Shown here: positions 45,848 through 55,525 of the stretch, piece by piece
How positions within the stretch are numbered: position 1 is the stretch's first letter
Layout of the letters: the number at the start of each line of letters is the position of its first letter
NCBI GenBank assembly: GCA_004173475.1
Contig: SEBU01000002.1
Coordinates: forward strand, 496,001-560,000
DNA: 64,000 bases
Direction: 5' to 3'
Origin: Gammaproteobacteria bacterium
GTDB lineage: Bacteria; Pseudomonadota; Gammaproteobacteria; Pseudomonadales; Cellvibrionaceae
Program-made: the position numbers and the translations under genes
The notes under the pieces: generated by a model
The model's database searches: none
What the model saw: only the letters and a program-made list of their open reading frames with translations
Told to the model about the DNA's origin: nothing

Positions 45848-46462
45848 ATGCGGCCACATCTACTTACGGAAGATCAACGCGACTGTTTGCAAGAGATCAC
45901 GAACGTTGCCATGGGGCGAGCGGGCGATAGGTTAGCTAGATTGCTGGATGTATTTGTTGTGCTTTCCATACCCCATGTCAGCATTCTTAACCCTACTGAT
46001 ATTGCTATGGCGCTTCATTCATTAAATCGTGAAAGCAATGATGTAGTTCACGGTGTTTGTCAGGGTTTTATTGGCGGCGGAATTGCTGGCGAAGCCATGC
46101 TGATTTTCAACGGCACAGATTTCAACGATCTTGCGAAATTACTTCAGTATGACCGCGTTGCCGATGAGCGGGCCGAGTATGAATTACTTATGGACACGGC
46201 AAATGTCCTCAATGGCGCCTGCTTGAAAGGGCTCGCAGAACAGCTGGACACTCATTTCAGTTTCGGCCCGCCTATGCTGCTTGGCCAACATTGTAATATC
46301 ACCGACCTATTACAAAACAACAATATGACCTGGAAGCAGGCGTTGGTGGTGGAAATAAACTACTCTATTGAAAATCACAAAATTAATTGCGACCTTCTTC
46401 TGGTAATTGCTGAGCATTCAATTACTGGATTGGTGGAAAAGCTGAATTATTTACTCGACTAA
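45848..46462 (+). CDS. CheC-like CheY-P phosphatase family protein
   Basis: 204 aa. The first active-site motif of CheC/FliY/CheX proteins, [DS]-x3-E-x2-N-x22-P, is complete: Asp12, Glu16, Asn19 and Pro42. The second repeat reads Glu112-x3-Asp116-x2-Asn119, so its catalytic Glu is replaced by Asp. Such proteins dephosphorylate CheY-like receivers. No che cluster is adjacent. It sits 17 bp before a diguanylate cyclase and is probably co-transcribed with it, pointing to a stand-alone signalling module. ATG start; divergent from the M3 peptidase. Confidence 0.8.
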   Translation: MRPHLLTEDQRDCLQEITNVAMGRAGDRLARLLDVFVVLSIPHVSILNPTDIAMALHSLNRESNDVVHGVCQGFIGGGIAGEAMLIFNGTDFNDLAKLLQYDRVADERAEYELLMDTANVLNGACLKGLAEQLDTHFSFGPPMLLGQHCNITDLLQNNNMTWKQALVVEINYSIENHKINCDLLLVIAEHSITGLVEKLNYLLD

Positions 46463-46479
46463 GTAGCTGTATTTATCCA

Positions 46480-47451
46480 ATGACAACAACCAATAAAGAA
46501 TTCACCAAATTTTTCGAAGACGTCCACTGGCTGATGGATATCTTGCAAAATATTGATGTTGGGTTGGTAGTTATGGATAAGGATTATAAGGTGGCGCTGT
46601 GGAATAGTTTTATGCAAAACCACAGCGGAAAGACACCCGAAGATGTTTTACAGCGCAGCATATTTGGCGTGTTTCCGGAGTTGTCTGAATCCTGGTTTCG
46701 ACATAAGGCGCAGTCAGTATTTGTGCTGCAGAATGCTACCTTTACAACTTGGGAACAACGTCCCTATTTGTTTCGCTTCCCGCACTATCGCCCTATAACG
46801 GGCACAGCTGAACATATGTATCAAAACAGTACCATTATTCCGCTGATTGATTCCAAGGGTCACGTTGAACAAATTTGCCTGATCATTTATGACGTCACAG
46901 ATACTGCGATTAATAAATTGGCGCAACAAAAGGCCAATAATCAATTACAAAGCTTGAGCCGCACAGATCACCTCACCGATTTATACAACCGTGGTTATTG
47001 GGAATTGCGATTGATTCAGGAATTCAAACGCTTTGATCGTTACAATCAAGCTTCTACTTTAATTATGATGGACATAGATCACTTCAAGAAAGTGAATGAT
47101 AAATATGGCCACACAGTGGGTGATGACGTTATTCGGCAAGTAAGCCGGGCAATTAAAGAACAAGTACGCGACCTGGATATTGCTGGGCGGTATGGTGGTG
47201 AGGAGTTCGGGTTAATTTTGACGGGCACCGATACCCATGGTGCAAGTATTTTTGCAGAAAGACTACGCACGACTATTGAAAAAATGGTCGTTATTTCCGA
47301 AGGGCAGCAAGTTAGATTTACCATTAGCATGGGAATTTCGCAATTGAGCGCAAATATCTCTGATCATCGACAATGGATTGAGAAAGCTGATGCTGCGCTT
47401 TATCAATCAAAAGAAGGTGGACGGAACCGCTTTACCATTTCCGCTAGCTAA
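46480..47451 (+). CDS. PAS-GGDEF diguanylate cyclase
   Basis: 323 aa, no membrane helix. A PAS-like sensor occupies about 15-145 (VGLVVMDKDYKVALWN). The GGDEF domain is about 155-320: LTDLYNRGYWE, MDIDHFKKVND with the metal-binding Asp, and the active-site GGEEF at 239-243. An inhibitory RxxD site (Arg230, Asp233) lies exactly five residues before it, so product feedback is expected. It makes cyclic di-GMP from GTP, controlling biofilm and motility. It shares an operon with the CheC-like gene. Its last 4 bp overlap the convergent DUF1415 gene. Confidence 0.92.
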   Translation: MTTTNKEFTKFFEDVHWLMDILQNIDVGLVVMDKDYKVALWNSFMQNHSGKTPEDVLQRSIFGVFPELSESWFRHKAQSVFVLQNATFTTWEQRPYLFRFPHYRPITGTAEHMYQNSTIIPLIDSKGHVEQICLIIYDVTDTAINKLAQQKANNQLQSLSRTDHLTDLYNRGYWELRLIQEFKRFDRYNQASTLIMMDIDHFKKVNDKYGHTVGDDVIRQVSRAIKEQVRDLDIAGRYGGEEFGLILTGTDTHGASIFAERLRTTIEKMVVISEGQQVRFTISMGISQLSANISDHRQWIEKADAALYQSKEGGRNRFTISAS

Positions 47452-48023
47452 TTCCTTACTTTCAAATCATCGTCACTGCGACTATTAAACAAATACGGAA
47501 ATAAATTCTTTTTTTGCTCTGAGCTTAACGATTCCACGCGTGCCCTATTACGGTCGGGAATATCCTCGACGCCTTCAACATATTCCAACGCTCGCTCCAA
47601 ACTCGCTTCACGAATAATATGTATTATCGGGTACGGCGAACGATTTGTTAAATTTTCATCGTCGTCAGGTTCTGTGCCTGCAAAATAATAATTAGGGTGG
47701 AAACTTGCCAATTGATAAACGCCTAGCCAACCCTGACGCTTAAGCTGCGCTTGGGCCCAACCTAAAAACTGAGTGTAATCAAAAAAATCATGCAAAAAGT
47801 TGGGGATAATTAATAAGGTCGTTTCGATTTCCGTGGTAGGTTTAGCATCTAATAATTTCATTTCGTTGCTTAACTCTGCCAGCAAATCCTCCTCAACTTG
47901 CGCATGAGTGACGTGAAATCGCACACGATTTTCACGCGCGGGCTTTACGGAAAATGGACATAAATTTAAACCTATAACCACTTGGTTCAACCAGGTTTTT
48001 ACATCTTCTTCAATTGAATCCAT
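47448..48023 (-). CDS. DUF1415 family protein
   Basis: 191 aa, soluble. Family hallmarks: NLCPFSVKPA near the N-terminus, followed by a central FHPNYYFAGTEPDD segment and NRSPYPIIHIIRE. Function not established. Widespread in Pseudomonas and relatives as a single gene. ATG start at 48023. A 170-bp gap with the ppiD terminator separates it from the next gene. Confidence 0.85.
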   Translation of the reverse strand: MDSIEEDVKTWLNQVVIGLNLCPFSVKPARENRVRFHVTHAQVEEDLLAELSNEMKLLDAKPTTEIETTLLIIPNFLHDFFDYTQFLGWAQAQLKRQGWLGVYQLASFHPNYYFAGTEPDDDENLTNRSPYPIIHIIREASLERALEYVEGVEDIPDRNRARVESLSSEQKKNLFPYLFNSRSDDDLKVRN

Positions 48024-48144
48024 GGGGCAACCAACGCAATTAACAATTTACTAACCAAATATAAAACCATCACGCAAAAAAATTAACAGCCTTAATAACA
48101 AATCATCTGCGATTAAATTTTCGTTACTCAAAACCCGTAGATGT

Positions 48145-48174
48145 AAAAAAAGAGCTGCAAGCAGCTCTTTTTTT
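48145..48174 (-). terminator. Rho-independent terminator after ppiD
   Basis: Perfect stem GAGCTGC / GCAGCTC with an AA loop, flanked by seven A and seven T. It ends transcription of ppiD on the minus strand and could work in both directions. Confidence 0.92.
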
Positions 48175-48195
48175 CAAACTCAATGCGTCATCAAA

Positions 48196-50064
48196 CTAAG
48201 GGTGTTTAATTTTGGCAACTTCTTTTAAATGCGCTTGGTAGCTTTTGAAATCATGATCACCGCTAATACCAGCCAACATGCTTGAAACCGATTGGCGTTG
48301 CTCAGCCGCAACCTTGTCCTCTGTTCCTAACTGTACAGCCTCAAGCGCAACAACAGCATAATCACCAGAGGCAGTTTTGACGCTCCCAACTACAGGTTTG
48401 TCTGCAGGAGTGGCTAAACCAAATACGTATTCCAAAATACTGCGATCAGTCACTGTATCTGTACGATTAGTCCCTTTAGAAGTTTTTACTTCAAGGCCTA
48501 ATGTTTTAGCTTGGTCAGCGAGGCTAGCGCCAGAGTTAAGTGCTGCAGTAACTTCTTTAGCTTGCTGGGTAAGCAAGGTTTGAATTTTTTGAGCACGTAC
48601 AACAGCAGTGATTTGCTCTTTAACTGCTTCTAAAGACTGTAATTGCGCTGGCTTGCGATCAGTTTTTTTCAAAACCAATACACGATTAGGTTCCAACTCA
48701 ATGACGTCACTGGAGTTACCCTGCTCTAACACTTCTGGCGAATAAGCCGCATTTACAAACAAGCTATTCGCAGTCAAATCTTTACCGCCTGTTCTAGCGA
48801 ACAAACCAGAATTTTGCACTGGTAAACCGAGCTCTTTACCTACTTCCGCCAATTTGTCCGCGTTATAGGCAAGGTCTTTCAGCTTCTCAAGTTTTTGACC
48901 AAATTGTCCCTCGGCTTCAGAACGCTTCAACTGATCAATAATTCCAGCTTTGGCTTCTTCATATGTAGGCGCCTTTGACCCACGTTCAGATATCAATTTA
49001 ATGATATGAACTCCAGCTTCGGTTTTAACCGGTGCAGACACTTCCCCTACTTTGAGTTTGGCTAACGCGGCTTCAAATTCCGCCGGGAACGCATCACCAG
49101 AAGAAAAGCCTAAATCGCCACCCTGATTTTTTGAACCTGCGTCTGAAGAAAATTCTGTAGCTAATTTTGCAAAGTCTCCACCTGCAGCTAATTTAGCTTT
49201 TATTTCTGCTGCGCGTTTCTCAGCATCCGCACCTTCCAATAAAATGTGCGCCGCCTGACGTTCGGTTTTGGCTACGAAAGCTTTTGTATTTTGCTCGTAT
49301 TGTTTTTGGACTTGCTCATCAGTAACCGTGATATTTTTTGCGAGTTCAGCGGTACTCAGCTCAACATAATCAACCGCAACTTGCTCAGGTGTTGTGTAAG
49401 TCTGTGGATTAGCATCGTAGTGCGCTTTAATATCTTGCTCATCAACCGTAACGGTCTTTTCCGCTTTAGCGGCCGGCAATACGACATAGCTGAAATCGCG
49501 CGACTGAAAACTTAAACCAATAATATTTTTTAATTCTGCAGGCGTAACAAACGATGTTTGCGAAATTGAAAACTGCAATTGATTAATGAGTGTGTCATCC
49601 GCCACCGCTTTTTGATAGGTGGCTGGAGTAAAGCCTATTGAACGCAATACTTGTAAAAACCTTTCCTGACTAAAAGCACCGTTTTGCTGAAATGCCGGAG
49701 AAGTCGTTATATCTTTTTGGATGGCCTCAGGGCTAGCAGCAAAGCCACCTTTTTGAGCAACTTGTGCAAGCAATGTACGCTGAATCAAACCATCTACAAC
49801 CGTCGGACGTAATTTCTCGTCAGTTAAAAAATCCGCAGGAACTGAATCGCCATATTGGTTGAGAATTTGCTGCTTACGATTTTCAATACCACGAGCTACA
49901 TCTGTCTCGGTAATTTTTTCACCATTGACACTTATAGCTCTGCCTGAGCTTCCACTTTTCTCAAACAGCGCATCAGTACCAAAGAGTGCAAAAATAACAG
50001 CAATAAATCCGATGATTATTTTTGCGATTAAACCCGTAGATTTGTCCCGCATTTCTTGTAGCAT
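48196..50064 (-). CDS. ppiD: Periplasmic chaperone / peptidyl-prolyl isomerase PpiD
   Basis: 622 aa from the ATG with GGAG upstream; the TTG two codons earlier is rejected. One N-terminal membrane anchor (about 11-32), a SurA-like N-terminal chaperone region, a parvulin PPIC domain about 265-360 (AAHILLE...QGGDLGFSSGDAF...GVHIIKL) and a C-terminal domain. It assists folding of proteins emerging from the Sec translocon. Follows hupB in the conserved lon-hupB-ppiD order. Confidence 0.95.
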   Translation of the reverse strand: MLQEMRDKSTGLIAKIIIGFIAVIFALFGTDALFEKSGSSGRAISVNGEKITETDVARGIENRKQQILNQYGDSVPADFLTDEKLRPTVVDGLIQRTLLAQVAQKGGFAASPEAIQKDITTSPAFQQNGAFSQERFLQVLRSIGFTPATYQKAVADDTLINQLQFSISQTSFVTPAELKNIIGLSFQSRDFSYVVLPAAKAEKTVTVDEQDIKAHYDANPQTYTTPEQVAVDYVELSTAELAKNITVTDEQVQKQYEQNTKAFVAKTERQAAHILLEGADAEKRAAEIKAKLAAGGDFAKLATEFSSDAGSKNQGGDLGFSSGDAFPAEFEAALAKLKVGEVSAPVKTEAGVHIIKLISERGSKAPTYEEAKAGIIDQLKRSEAEGQFGQKLEKLKDLAYNADKLAEVGKELGLPVQNSGLFARTGGKDLTANSLFVNAAYSPEVLEQGNSSDVIELEPNRVLVLKKTDRKPAQLQSLEAVKEQITAVVRAQKIQTLLTQQAKEVTAALNSGASLADQAKTLGLEVKTSKGTNRTDTVTDRSILEYVFGLATPADKPVVGSVKTASGDYAVVALEAVQLGTEDKVAAEQRQSVSSMLAGISGDHDFKSYQAHLKEVAKIKHP

Positions 50065-50174
50065 TTTCAAACTCCAACAGACTTTCTAACTTATTAGCTG
50101 AAAAAGCGTCAAAAATCATGTCGCTTTTATGATGAGGTATCCGCGATTATTTAATTTATAAGAGCGGCTTAATA

Positions 50175-50202
50175 AAAAAGGCGCACTTAAGGGCGCCTTT
50201 TT
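50175..50202 (-). terminator. Rho-independent terminator after hupB
   Basis: Stem AAAAAGGCGC / GCGCCTTTTT with an 8-nt loop, 48 bp beyond the hupB stop. Confidence 0.85.
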
Positions 50203-50249
50203 CCTACTACCACCAACGTGATGAACAGAAGTCGGCAGTAATATAAAAA

Positions 50250-50522
50250 TTAATTCACTGCGTCTTTCAATGCTTTACCAGCTTTAAAACCAGGCACTTT
50301 CGACGCTGCAATTTGAATTTCTTTTCCTGTTTGTGGATTGCGGCCAGTACGAGCTGCACGCTCTTTCACCGAGAAAGTTCCAAAACCAACCAACACAACT
50401 GAATCACCATTTTTCAGGGCAGTAGTTACGTTTTCGACAACTGCGTCCAGAGCGCGACCGGCTGCTGCTTTTGGAATGTCTGCTGAGGCGGCAATCGCTT
50501 CGATAAGTTCAGTTTTGTTCAC
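50250..50522 (-). CDS. hupB: DNA-binding protein HU-beta
   Basis: 90 aa nucleoid protein that bends DNA. The family core [20 protein letters not shown] is followed by [20 protein letters not shown], including the DNA-wrapping arm. The GTG start is backed by AAAGGGG a few bases upstream. Monocistronic by its own terminator. It lies between lon and ppiD, as in E. coli and Pseudomonas. Confidence 0.97.
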   Translation of the reverse strand: MNKTELIEAIAASADIPKAAAGRALDAVVENVTTALKNGDSVVLVGFGTFSVKERAARTGRNPQTGKEIQIAASKVPGFKAGKALKDAVN

Positions 50523-50738
50523 ACGTGACCCCTTTCTGATTATTTGTTCAATTAATTTGCGCCATTATCCCAATAGGAACAAGCCTAGCGCGACCTAGGA
50601 TAAAAGAATTGCGATTTATACCAACTGGAAACATGAGGGTCAAGGACACATCGAGCTTTATGTTGGGCAATTTGAATTTTGTACATTTTATAATCGCCAT
50701 CCATGGCAGCATTGTGTCATTTCAACACGATTTAGACT

Positions 50739-53153
50739 CTAGTGAGTGCTAATGCGAGTTGATTCGGATTTTTGTGCCGCTTGTTCTAACGCGCGGTACT
50801 CCTCATCTGACAAAGGTTTAGGCATGTGATGCAATGCGATCTCAAGAACATCATCAATCCACTGCACAGGTTTGATCGATAAATCCGCTTTAATATTAGC
50901 CGGAATTTCTTTTAAATCGCGTTCATTACCAGCAGGAATAATAACGGTTTTGATTCCGCCACGATGTGCTGCAAGTAGCTTCTCTTTCAATCCGCCAATT
51001 CGCAACACTTCGCCACGCAACGTAATTTCACCTGTCATAGCTACATCTGCGCGCACTGGAATTCCCGTTTGTACAGAGACTAATGCGGTACACATTGCGA
51101 TACCAGCACTTGGGCCATCTTTCGGTGTTGCACCTTCAGGAACATGAATATGTATGTCCACTTTTTCATGATAATCCGGTGCGATTCCCAACACTTGTGC
51201 GCGCGATCTAACTACCGTCAATGCAGCTTGAATCGACTCTTGCATTACATCGCCCAAGGAACCAGTTTTAATAATTCTGCCTTTACCAGTGACAGCCGAG
51301 GACTCAATCGTCAGCAACTCACCGCCAACTTGCGTCCACGCCAGACCAGTTACTTGACCAACTTGATCATTAAGCTCGGCCTTACCAAAATCAAATTTAT
51401 GAACGCCTAATAAATCTTCCAATTCAGCAGAATTAATAACATCCGCAGCAGAGCTTTTAGACTTCACATGACGAGTTACTATCTTGCGACATAATTTTGC
51501 AATTTCACGCTCCAATCCACGCACACCGGCTTCACGCGTGTAGTAACGAACTATATCGCGAATTACTTCCTCTTTAATTTCAACTTCGTCATCCTTTAAA
51601 CCATTCGCCTTCATTTGCTTAGGAATCAAATAGCGTTTTGCAATATTTAATTTTTCATCTTCGGTGTAGCCAGGAATTCGAATAACTTCCAAGCGGTCTA
51701 ACAAGGGACCGGGAATGTTCATCGAATTAGATGTACATACAAACATCACGTCCGACAAATCGTAATCAACTTCCAAATAATGATCGTTGAAATGATTATT
51801 TTGTTCAGGGTCTAAAACTTCTAGCAACGCTGATGCAGGATCACCGCGATTGTCCATACCCATCTTGTCGATTTCATCCAACAAAAATAATGGATTTTTT
51901 ACACCAACCTTTGCCATTTTTTGAATAAGTTTTCCCGGCAACGAACCTATATAAGTTCGTCTGTGACCGCGAATTTCTGCTTCATCGCGAACACCACCCA
52001 AAGCCATACGAACAAACTCGCGATTTGTTGCACGCGCAATGGATTCACCCAACGATGTTTTACCAACACCCGGTGGGCCTACCAAGCACAATATCGGGCC
52101 TTTCACTTTTTTAACACGCTGCTGAACAGCGAGATATTCAAGAATACGTTCTTTAACTTCATCGAGACCGAAATGATCTTTGTTTAACACTTCTTCCGCG
52201 CGAATCAAATCATGACGCACCTTGCTACGTTTGGACCAAGGTACTTTGACCATCCAATCAATGTAAGCACGGAGCACCGAAGCCTCAGCCGACATTGGTG
52301 ACATCATTTTTAGTTTGTTAGCTTCAGCGCGCGCTTTATCTTCGGCATCCTTAGGCATACCGGCAGCGGCAATTTTCTTTTCAATTTCATCCGCTTCACT
52401 AACTTCTTCACCCATTTCGCCGAGTTCTTTTTGAATTGCTTTTATCTGCTCATTCAAATAATACTCACGTTGGCTTTTTTCCATTTGCTTTTTAACGCGA
52501 CCACGAATTTTCTTTTCGACTTGGAAAACATCTACTTCAGTATCCATCAAACCCAAAAGATGATCGAGGCGCGCGCGAACATCAATAATTTCTAACACCG
52601 CTTGTTTTTGCGGAAGTTCCAATGACATGTGCGCAGCAATCGTATCGGTCAAACGACCTGGATCATCAATTCCAGATAAAGAAGTGATGACTTCTGCGGG
52701 AACTTTTTTACTGAGATTTACGTATTGCTCAAATTGACTCACCGCAGCTGAAACCATCGCGTGTGCTTCAGAACCCGAAACACCGACCTCAGCCAAAGGA
52801 GAAATTTGCGCTTTAAAATAAATATCGAGTTCTTCGATTTTATTTATTTGTGCGCGCTCCTTACCTTCAATAAGAACTTTTACAGTTCCGTCCGGTAGTT
52901 TAAGCAATTGCAAAATAGAGGCAATCGTTCCCACGCTGTAAAGATCCTCAGCTTTGGGATCGTCCAATGATGGATTTTTTTGCGCTACCAAAAGCACATG
53001 CTTGTCGGCAGCCATGGCTATCTCAAGCGCTTCAATAGATTTTTGTCGCCCAACAAACAGCGGCGTAACCATATGCGGATACACGACGACATCACGCAAT
53101 GGTAAAAGTGGAAGTTCATTCAACGTAGATGGAGAAAAATCTTGTGTTTCCAT
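50739..53153 (-). CDS. lon: ATP-dependent protease Lon
   Basis: 804 aa. N-terminal LON substrate-binding domain (about 12-205), coiled linker, AAA+ module with Walker A GPPGVGKT and Walker B LFLLDEIDK, then the Ser-Lys protease with Ser682 in DGPSAG and the Lys of GGLKEK about 43 residues later. It degrades misfolded and regulatory proteins. Shine-Dalgarno GAGGAT. A sigma-32-like promoter lies upstream. Confidence 0.98.
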   Translation of the reverse strand: METQDFSPSTLNELPLLPLRDVVVYPHMVTPLFVGRQKSIEALEIAMAADKHVLLVAQKNPSLDDPKAEDLYSVGTIASILQLLKLPDGTVKVLIEGKERAQINKIEELDIYFKAQISPLAEVGVSGSEAHAMVSAAVSQFEQYVNLSKKVPAEVITSLSGIDDPGRLTDTIAAHMSLELPQKQAVLEIIDVRARLDHLLGLMDTEVDVFQVEKKIRGRVKKQMEKSQREYYLNEQIKAIQKELGEMGEEVSEADEIEKKIAAAGMPKDAEDKARAEANKLKMMSPMSAEASVLRAYIDWMVKVPWSKRSKVRHDLIRAEEVLNKDHFGLDEVKERILEYLAVQQRVKKVKGPILCLVGPPGVGKTSLGESIARATNREFVRMALGGVRDEAEIRGHRRTYIGSLPGKLIQKMAKVGVKNPLFLLDEIDKMGMDNRGDPASALLEVLDPEQNNHFNDHYLEVDYDLSDVMFVCTSNSMNIPGPLLDRLEVIRIPGYTEDEKLNIAKRYLIPKQMKANGLKDDEVEIKEEVIRDIVRYYTREAGVRGLEREIAKLCRKIVTRHVKSKSSAADVINSAELEDLLGVHKFDFGKAELNDQVGQVTGLAWTQVGGELLTIESSAVTGKGRIIKTGSLGDVMQESIQAALTVVRSRAQVLGIAPDYHEKVDIHIHVPEGATPKDGPSAGIAMCTALVSVQTGIPVRADVAMTGEITLRGEVLRIGGLKEKLLAAHRGGIKTVIIPAGNERDLKEIPANIKADLSIKPVQWIDDVLEIALHHMPKPLSDEEYRALEQAAQKSESTRISTH

Positions 53154-53182
53154 TAGGCATCCTCACTTGTAGAGGTAACGAC

Positions 53183-53227
53183 CTCTTAACCTGAATTAAG
53201 AGTGGGGGATTTTTTCTGAATTACAAG
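53183..53227 (-). promoter_or_regulatory. Putative RpoH (heat-shock) promoter of lon with adjacent inverted repeat
   Basis: On the minus strand CTTGTA (53222-53227; consensus CTTGAA) and CCCCCACT (53201-53208; consensus CCCCATNT) are 13 bp apart. The stretch overlaps a perfect 7-bp inverted repeat (CTCTTAA / TTAAGAG, 53183-53202) near the expected transcript start. E. coli lon is RpoH-controlled. Confidence 0.5.
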
Positions 53228-53247
53228 TTTCGTGCGACTAAATAACT

Positions 53248-53275
53248 AAAAAGGGCGCTAAATTGCGCCCTTTTT
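53248..53275 (-). terminator. Rho-independent terminator after clpX
   Basis: Stem AAAAAGGGCGC / GCGCCCTTTTT with a 6-nt loop, 33 bp beyond the clpX stop. It separates clpX from lon. Confidence 0.9.
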
Positions 53276-53307
53276 GAACATCTTGCCCAAACAAACATCA
53301 GGCTTAA

Positions 53308-54603
53308 TTATTCATCCGAAGCGGCTTTCGCAGGCATGTCCGTATTTTCGTAAACCAACAACGGTTCTGATTCCCCTTTGATAACAGACTCATCTACCAC
53401 AACTTTAACAACGTTTTCTTCGGATGGAATTTTATACATAGTATCGAGCAATACATTTTCCATAATCGATCGTAAACCACGCGCTCCTGTTTTTCTCTCC
53501 ATTGCGCGTGAAGCAACAGCTTCAAGTGCATCTGGACGAAAATCTATAGAGACGCCTTCCATTTCAAACAAGCGTGCGTATTGTTTCGTTAACGCATTTT
53601 TCGGTTCTGTCAAAATTTGGATCAATGCCGCTTTGTCCAATTCGTCCAGAGTCGCAATCACTGGCAAACGGCCTACAAACTCAGGAATTAAACCGTATTT
53701 GACCAGATCTTCTGGCTCCAAATCGTGAAGAGTTTCACCGAAATTACGTTTCTCATCTTTGCTCTTTACTTCTGCAGAGAAACCTATGCCACCTTTCTCG
53801 GAGCGATCGCGAATAACTTTGTCCAAACCAGCAAAAGCACCACCACAAATAAACAAAATGTTTGATGTGTCTACCTGTAAAAATTCTTGCTGTGGATGCT
53901 TTCTACCACCCTGAGGTGGAACTGATGCAACCGTACCTTCAATTAGTTTCAAGAGCGCTTGCTGAACACCCTCACCCGACACGTCTCTTGTAATCGAGGG
54001 GTTGTCCGACTTACGTGAAATCTTGTCGATCTCATCAATATAGACAATACCTTGTTGAGCCTTGTCGACATCGTAGTCACATTTTTGAAGCAACTTTTGG
54101 ATAATATTTTCAACGTCTTCGCCAACATAACCAGCTTCAGTCAATGTTGTGGCATCAGCGATGGTAAATGGAACATCGAGCAAGCGCGCCAACGTTTCAG
54201 CGAGAAGAGTCTTACCGCTACCTGTTGGTCCAACCAAAAGAATGTTGCTTTTGCCTAATTCAACCGGCTCTTTTTCTTTAGTCTTTGAGCCCAGGCGTAA
54301 ACGTTTATAGTGATTGTATACAGCTACGGCCAATACTTTTTTGGCACGACGTTGACCAATAACATATTGATCGAGAATTGCAGCAATCTCGTGCGGTTTG
54401 GGTAATTTTTCAGACGACCCTTCGGTAGTACTTTCTTGAATCTCTTCGCGAATAATATCATTACAAAGATCAACACACTCATCGCAAATAAATACGGACG
54501 GACCTGCAATCAGCTTGCGAACTTCGTGTTGGCTTTTTCCGCAAAATGAACAGTAAAGTAACTTCCCGTTTTTATCGCCTGTATCACTAGTGTGATCGGT
54601 CAT
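53308..54603 (-). CDS. clpX: ATP-dependent Clp protease ATP-binding subunit ClpX
   Basis: 431 aa from the ATG with GGAG upstream; a GTG three codons earlier is rejected. N-terminal C4 zinc-binding domain (YCSFCGKS...ICDECVDLC), AAA+ core with Walker A GPTGSGKT and Walker [10 protein letters not shown], sensor regions, and the IGF-type loop GIGFSAE that docks on ClpP. It unfolds ssrA-tagged and other substrates. Lies 93 bp downstream of clpP. Confidence 0.98.
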   Translation of the reverse strand: MTDHTSDTGDKNGKLLYCSFCGKSQHEVRKLIAGPSVFICDECVDLCNDIIREEIQESTTEGSSEKLPKPHEIAAILDQYVIGQRRAKKVLAVAVYNHYKRLRLGSKTKEKEPVELGKSNILLVGPTGSGKTLLAETLARLLDVPFTIADATTLTEAGYVGEDVENIIQKLLQKCDYDVDKAQQGIVYIDEIDKISRKSDNPSITRDVSGEGVQQALLKLIEGTVASVPPQGGRKHPQQEFLQVDTSNILFICGGAFAGLDKVIRDRSEKGGIGFSAEVKSKDEKRNFGETLHDLEPEDLVKYGLIPEFVGRLPVIATLDELDKAALIQILTEPKNALTKQYARLFEMEGVSIDFRPDALEAVASRAMERKTGARGLRSIMENVLLDTMYKIPSEENVVKVVVDESVIKGESEPLLVYENTDMPAKAASDE

Positions 54604-54696
54604 TGGAACCACTCCATCTCAGTAGGCAAGTATCTGCCTGGAAAACTTGGTACAAAACTACTGACAATTAAAACATTACAGAGTTTAGCTTTATAC

Positions 54697-55329
54697 CTAC
54701 TTAATACGTTTTTCGATCACATCATCAATCAACCCGTAATCTTTGGCTTGTTGAGCTGACATAAAATTATCGCGCTCGGTATCCAACTCAATACGTTCGA
54801 TTGATTGACCAGAATGTTCGGCCATCAATTGATTTAATTTAGCGCGAATTTTCAAAATTTCCTGCGCTTGAATGTGAATATCTGATGCTTGACCTTGGGC
54901 GCCGCCACTTGGCTGGTGAATCATCACACGTGAGTTTGGCAGGCAAAAACGCTTACCTTTCGCGCCGGAGTTCAGTAAAAATGCGCCCATGCTGCACGCC
55001 TGACCGATACACATAGTACTTACATCAGGTTTGATAAATTGCATGGTGTCATAAATTGACATACCAGCTGTCACCGAACCGCCAGGAGAATTGATGTATA
55101 AATGAATATCTTTATCTGGGTTCTCGGCTTCCAAAAACAATAGCTGAGCGACCACGAGGTTAGCCATGTAATCTTCGACCGGGCCAACCAAAAAAATGAC
55201 TCGCTCTTTCAGTAAGCGCGAGTAAATATCGAATGAGCGCTCACCGCGGGCGGTTTGCTCAATTACCATTGGCACCAAGCCACCAGCGGCAACAATTGAA
55301 GATGAATTTTTTGAGTAATCGTAAGACAT
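54697..55329 (-). CDS. clpP: ATP-dependent Clp protease proteolytic subunit ClpP
   Basis: 210 aa. Serine protease barrel partner of ClpX. Catalytic Ser113 in [11 protein letters not shown], His138 in MIHQPSGG and the Asp in the ELDTERD segment. A short N-terminal propeptide precedes LVPMVIEQT. The clpP-clpX order and the upstream tig are conserved across gammaproteobacteria. Confidence 0.98.
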   Translation of the reverse strand: MSYDYSKNSSSIVAAGGLVPMVIEQTARGERSFDIYSRLLKERVIFLVGPVEDYMANLVVAQLLFLEAENPDKDIHLYINSPGGSVTAGMSIYDTMQFIKPDVSTMCIGQACSMGAFLLNSGAKGKRFCLPNSRVMIHQPSGGAQGQASDIHIQAQEILKIRAKLNQLMAEHSGQSIERIELDTERDNFMSAQQAKDYGLIDDVIEKRIK

Positions 55330-55488
55330 ATTGCCTTTTATCCTTAAACAAAGGTTACAGCAACTTTATAAGGGAACGCTAAATGTCGTTGCCCTAAAGT
55401 CGACAGAATTGACAATAAGGAGCTTAACCTGTGATTTGATTATATGCCAGTATCAAGCGTAAATTGGGGAGAAATGCAGGGCCGGAAG

Positions 55489-55518
55489 GCCGCAAAACGT
55501 GCGCTTTGCGGCTTTTTT
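55489..55518 (+). terminator. Terminator-like hairpin between tig and clpP, T-tract on the + strand
   Basis: Stem GCCGCAAA / TTTGCGGC with an 8-nt loop, followed by six T on the + strand. It sits 8 bp beyond the tig stop, but for tig (minus strand) the U-tract is on the wrong side. It may still fold in the tig mRNA, or end an unrecognised + strand transcript. Confidence 0.55.
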
Positions 55519-55525
55519 GAACAAG

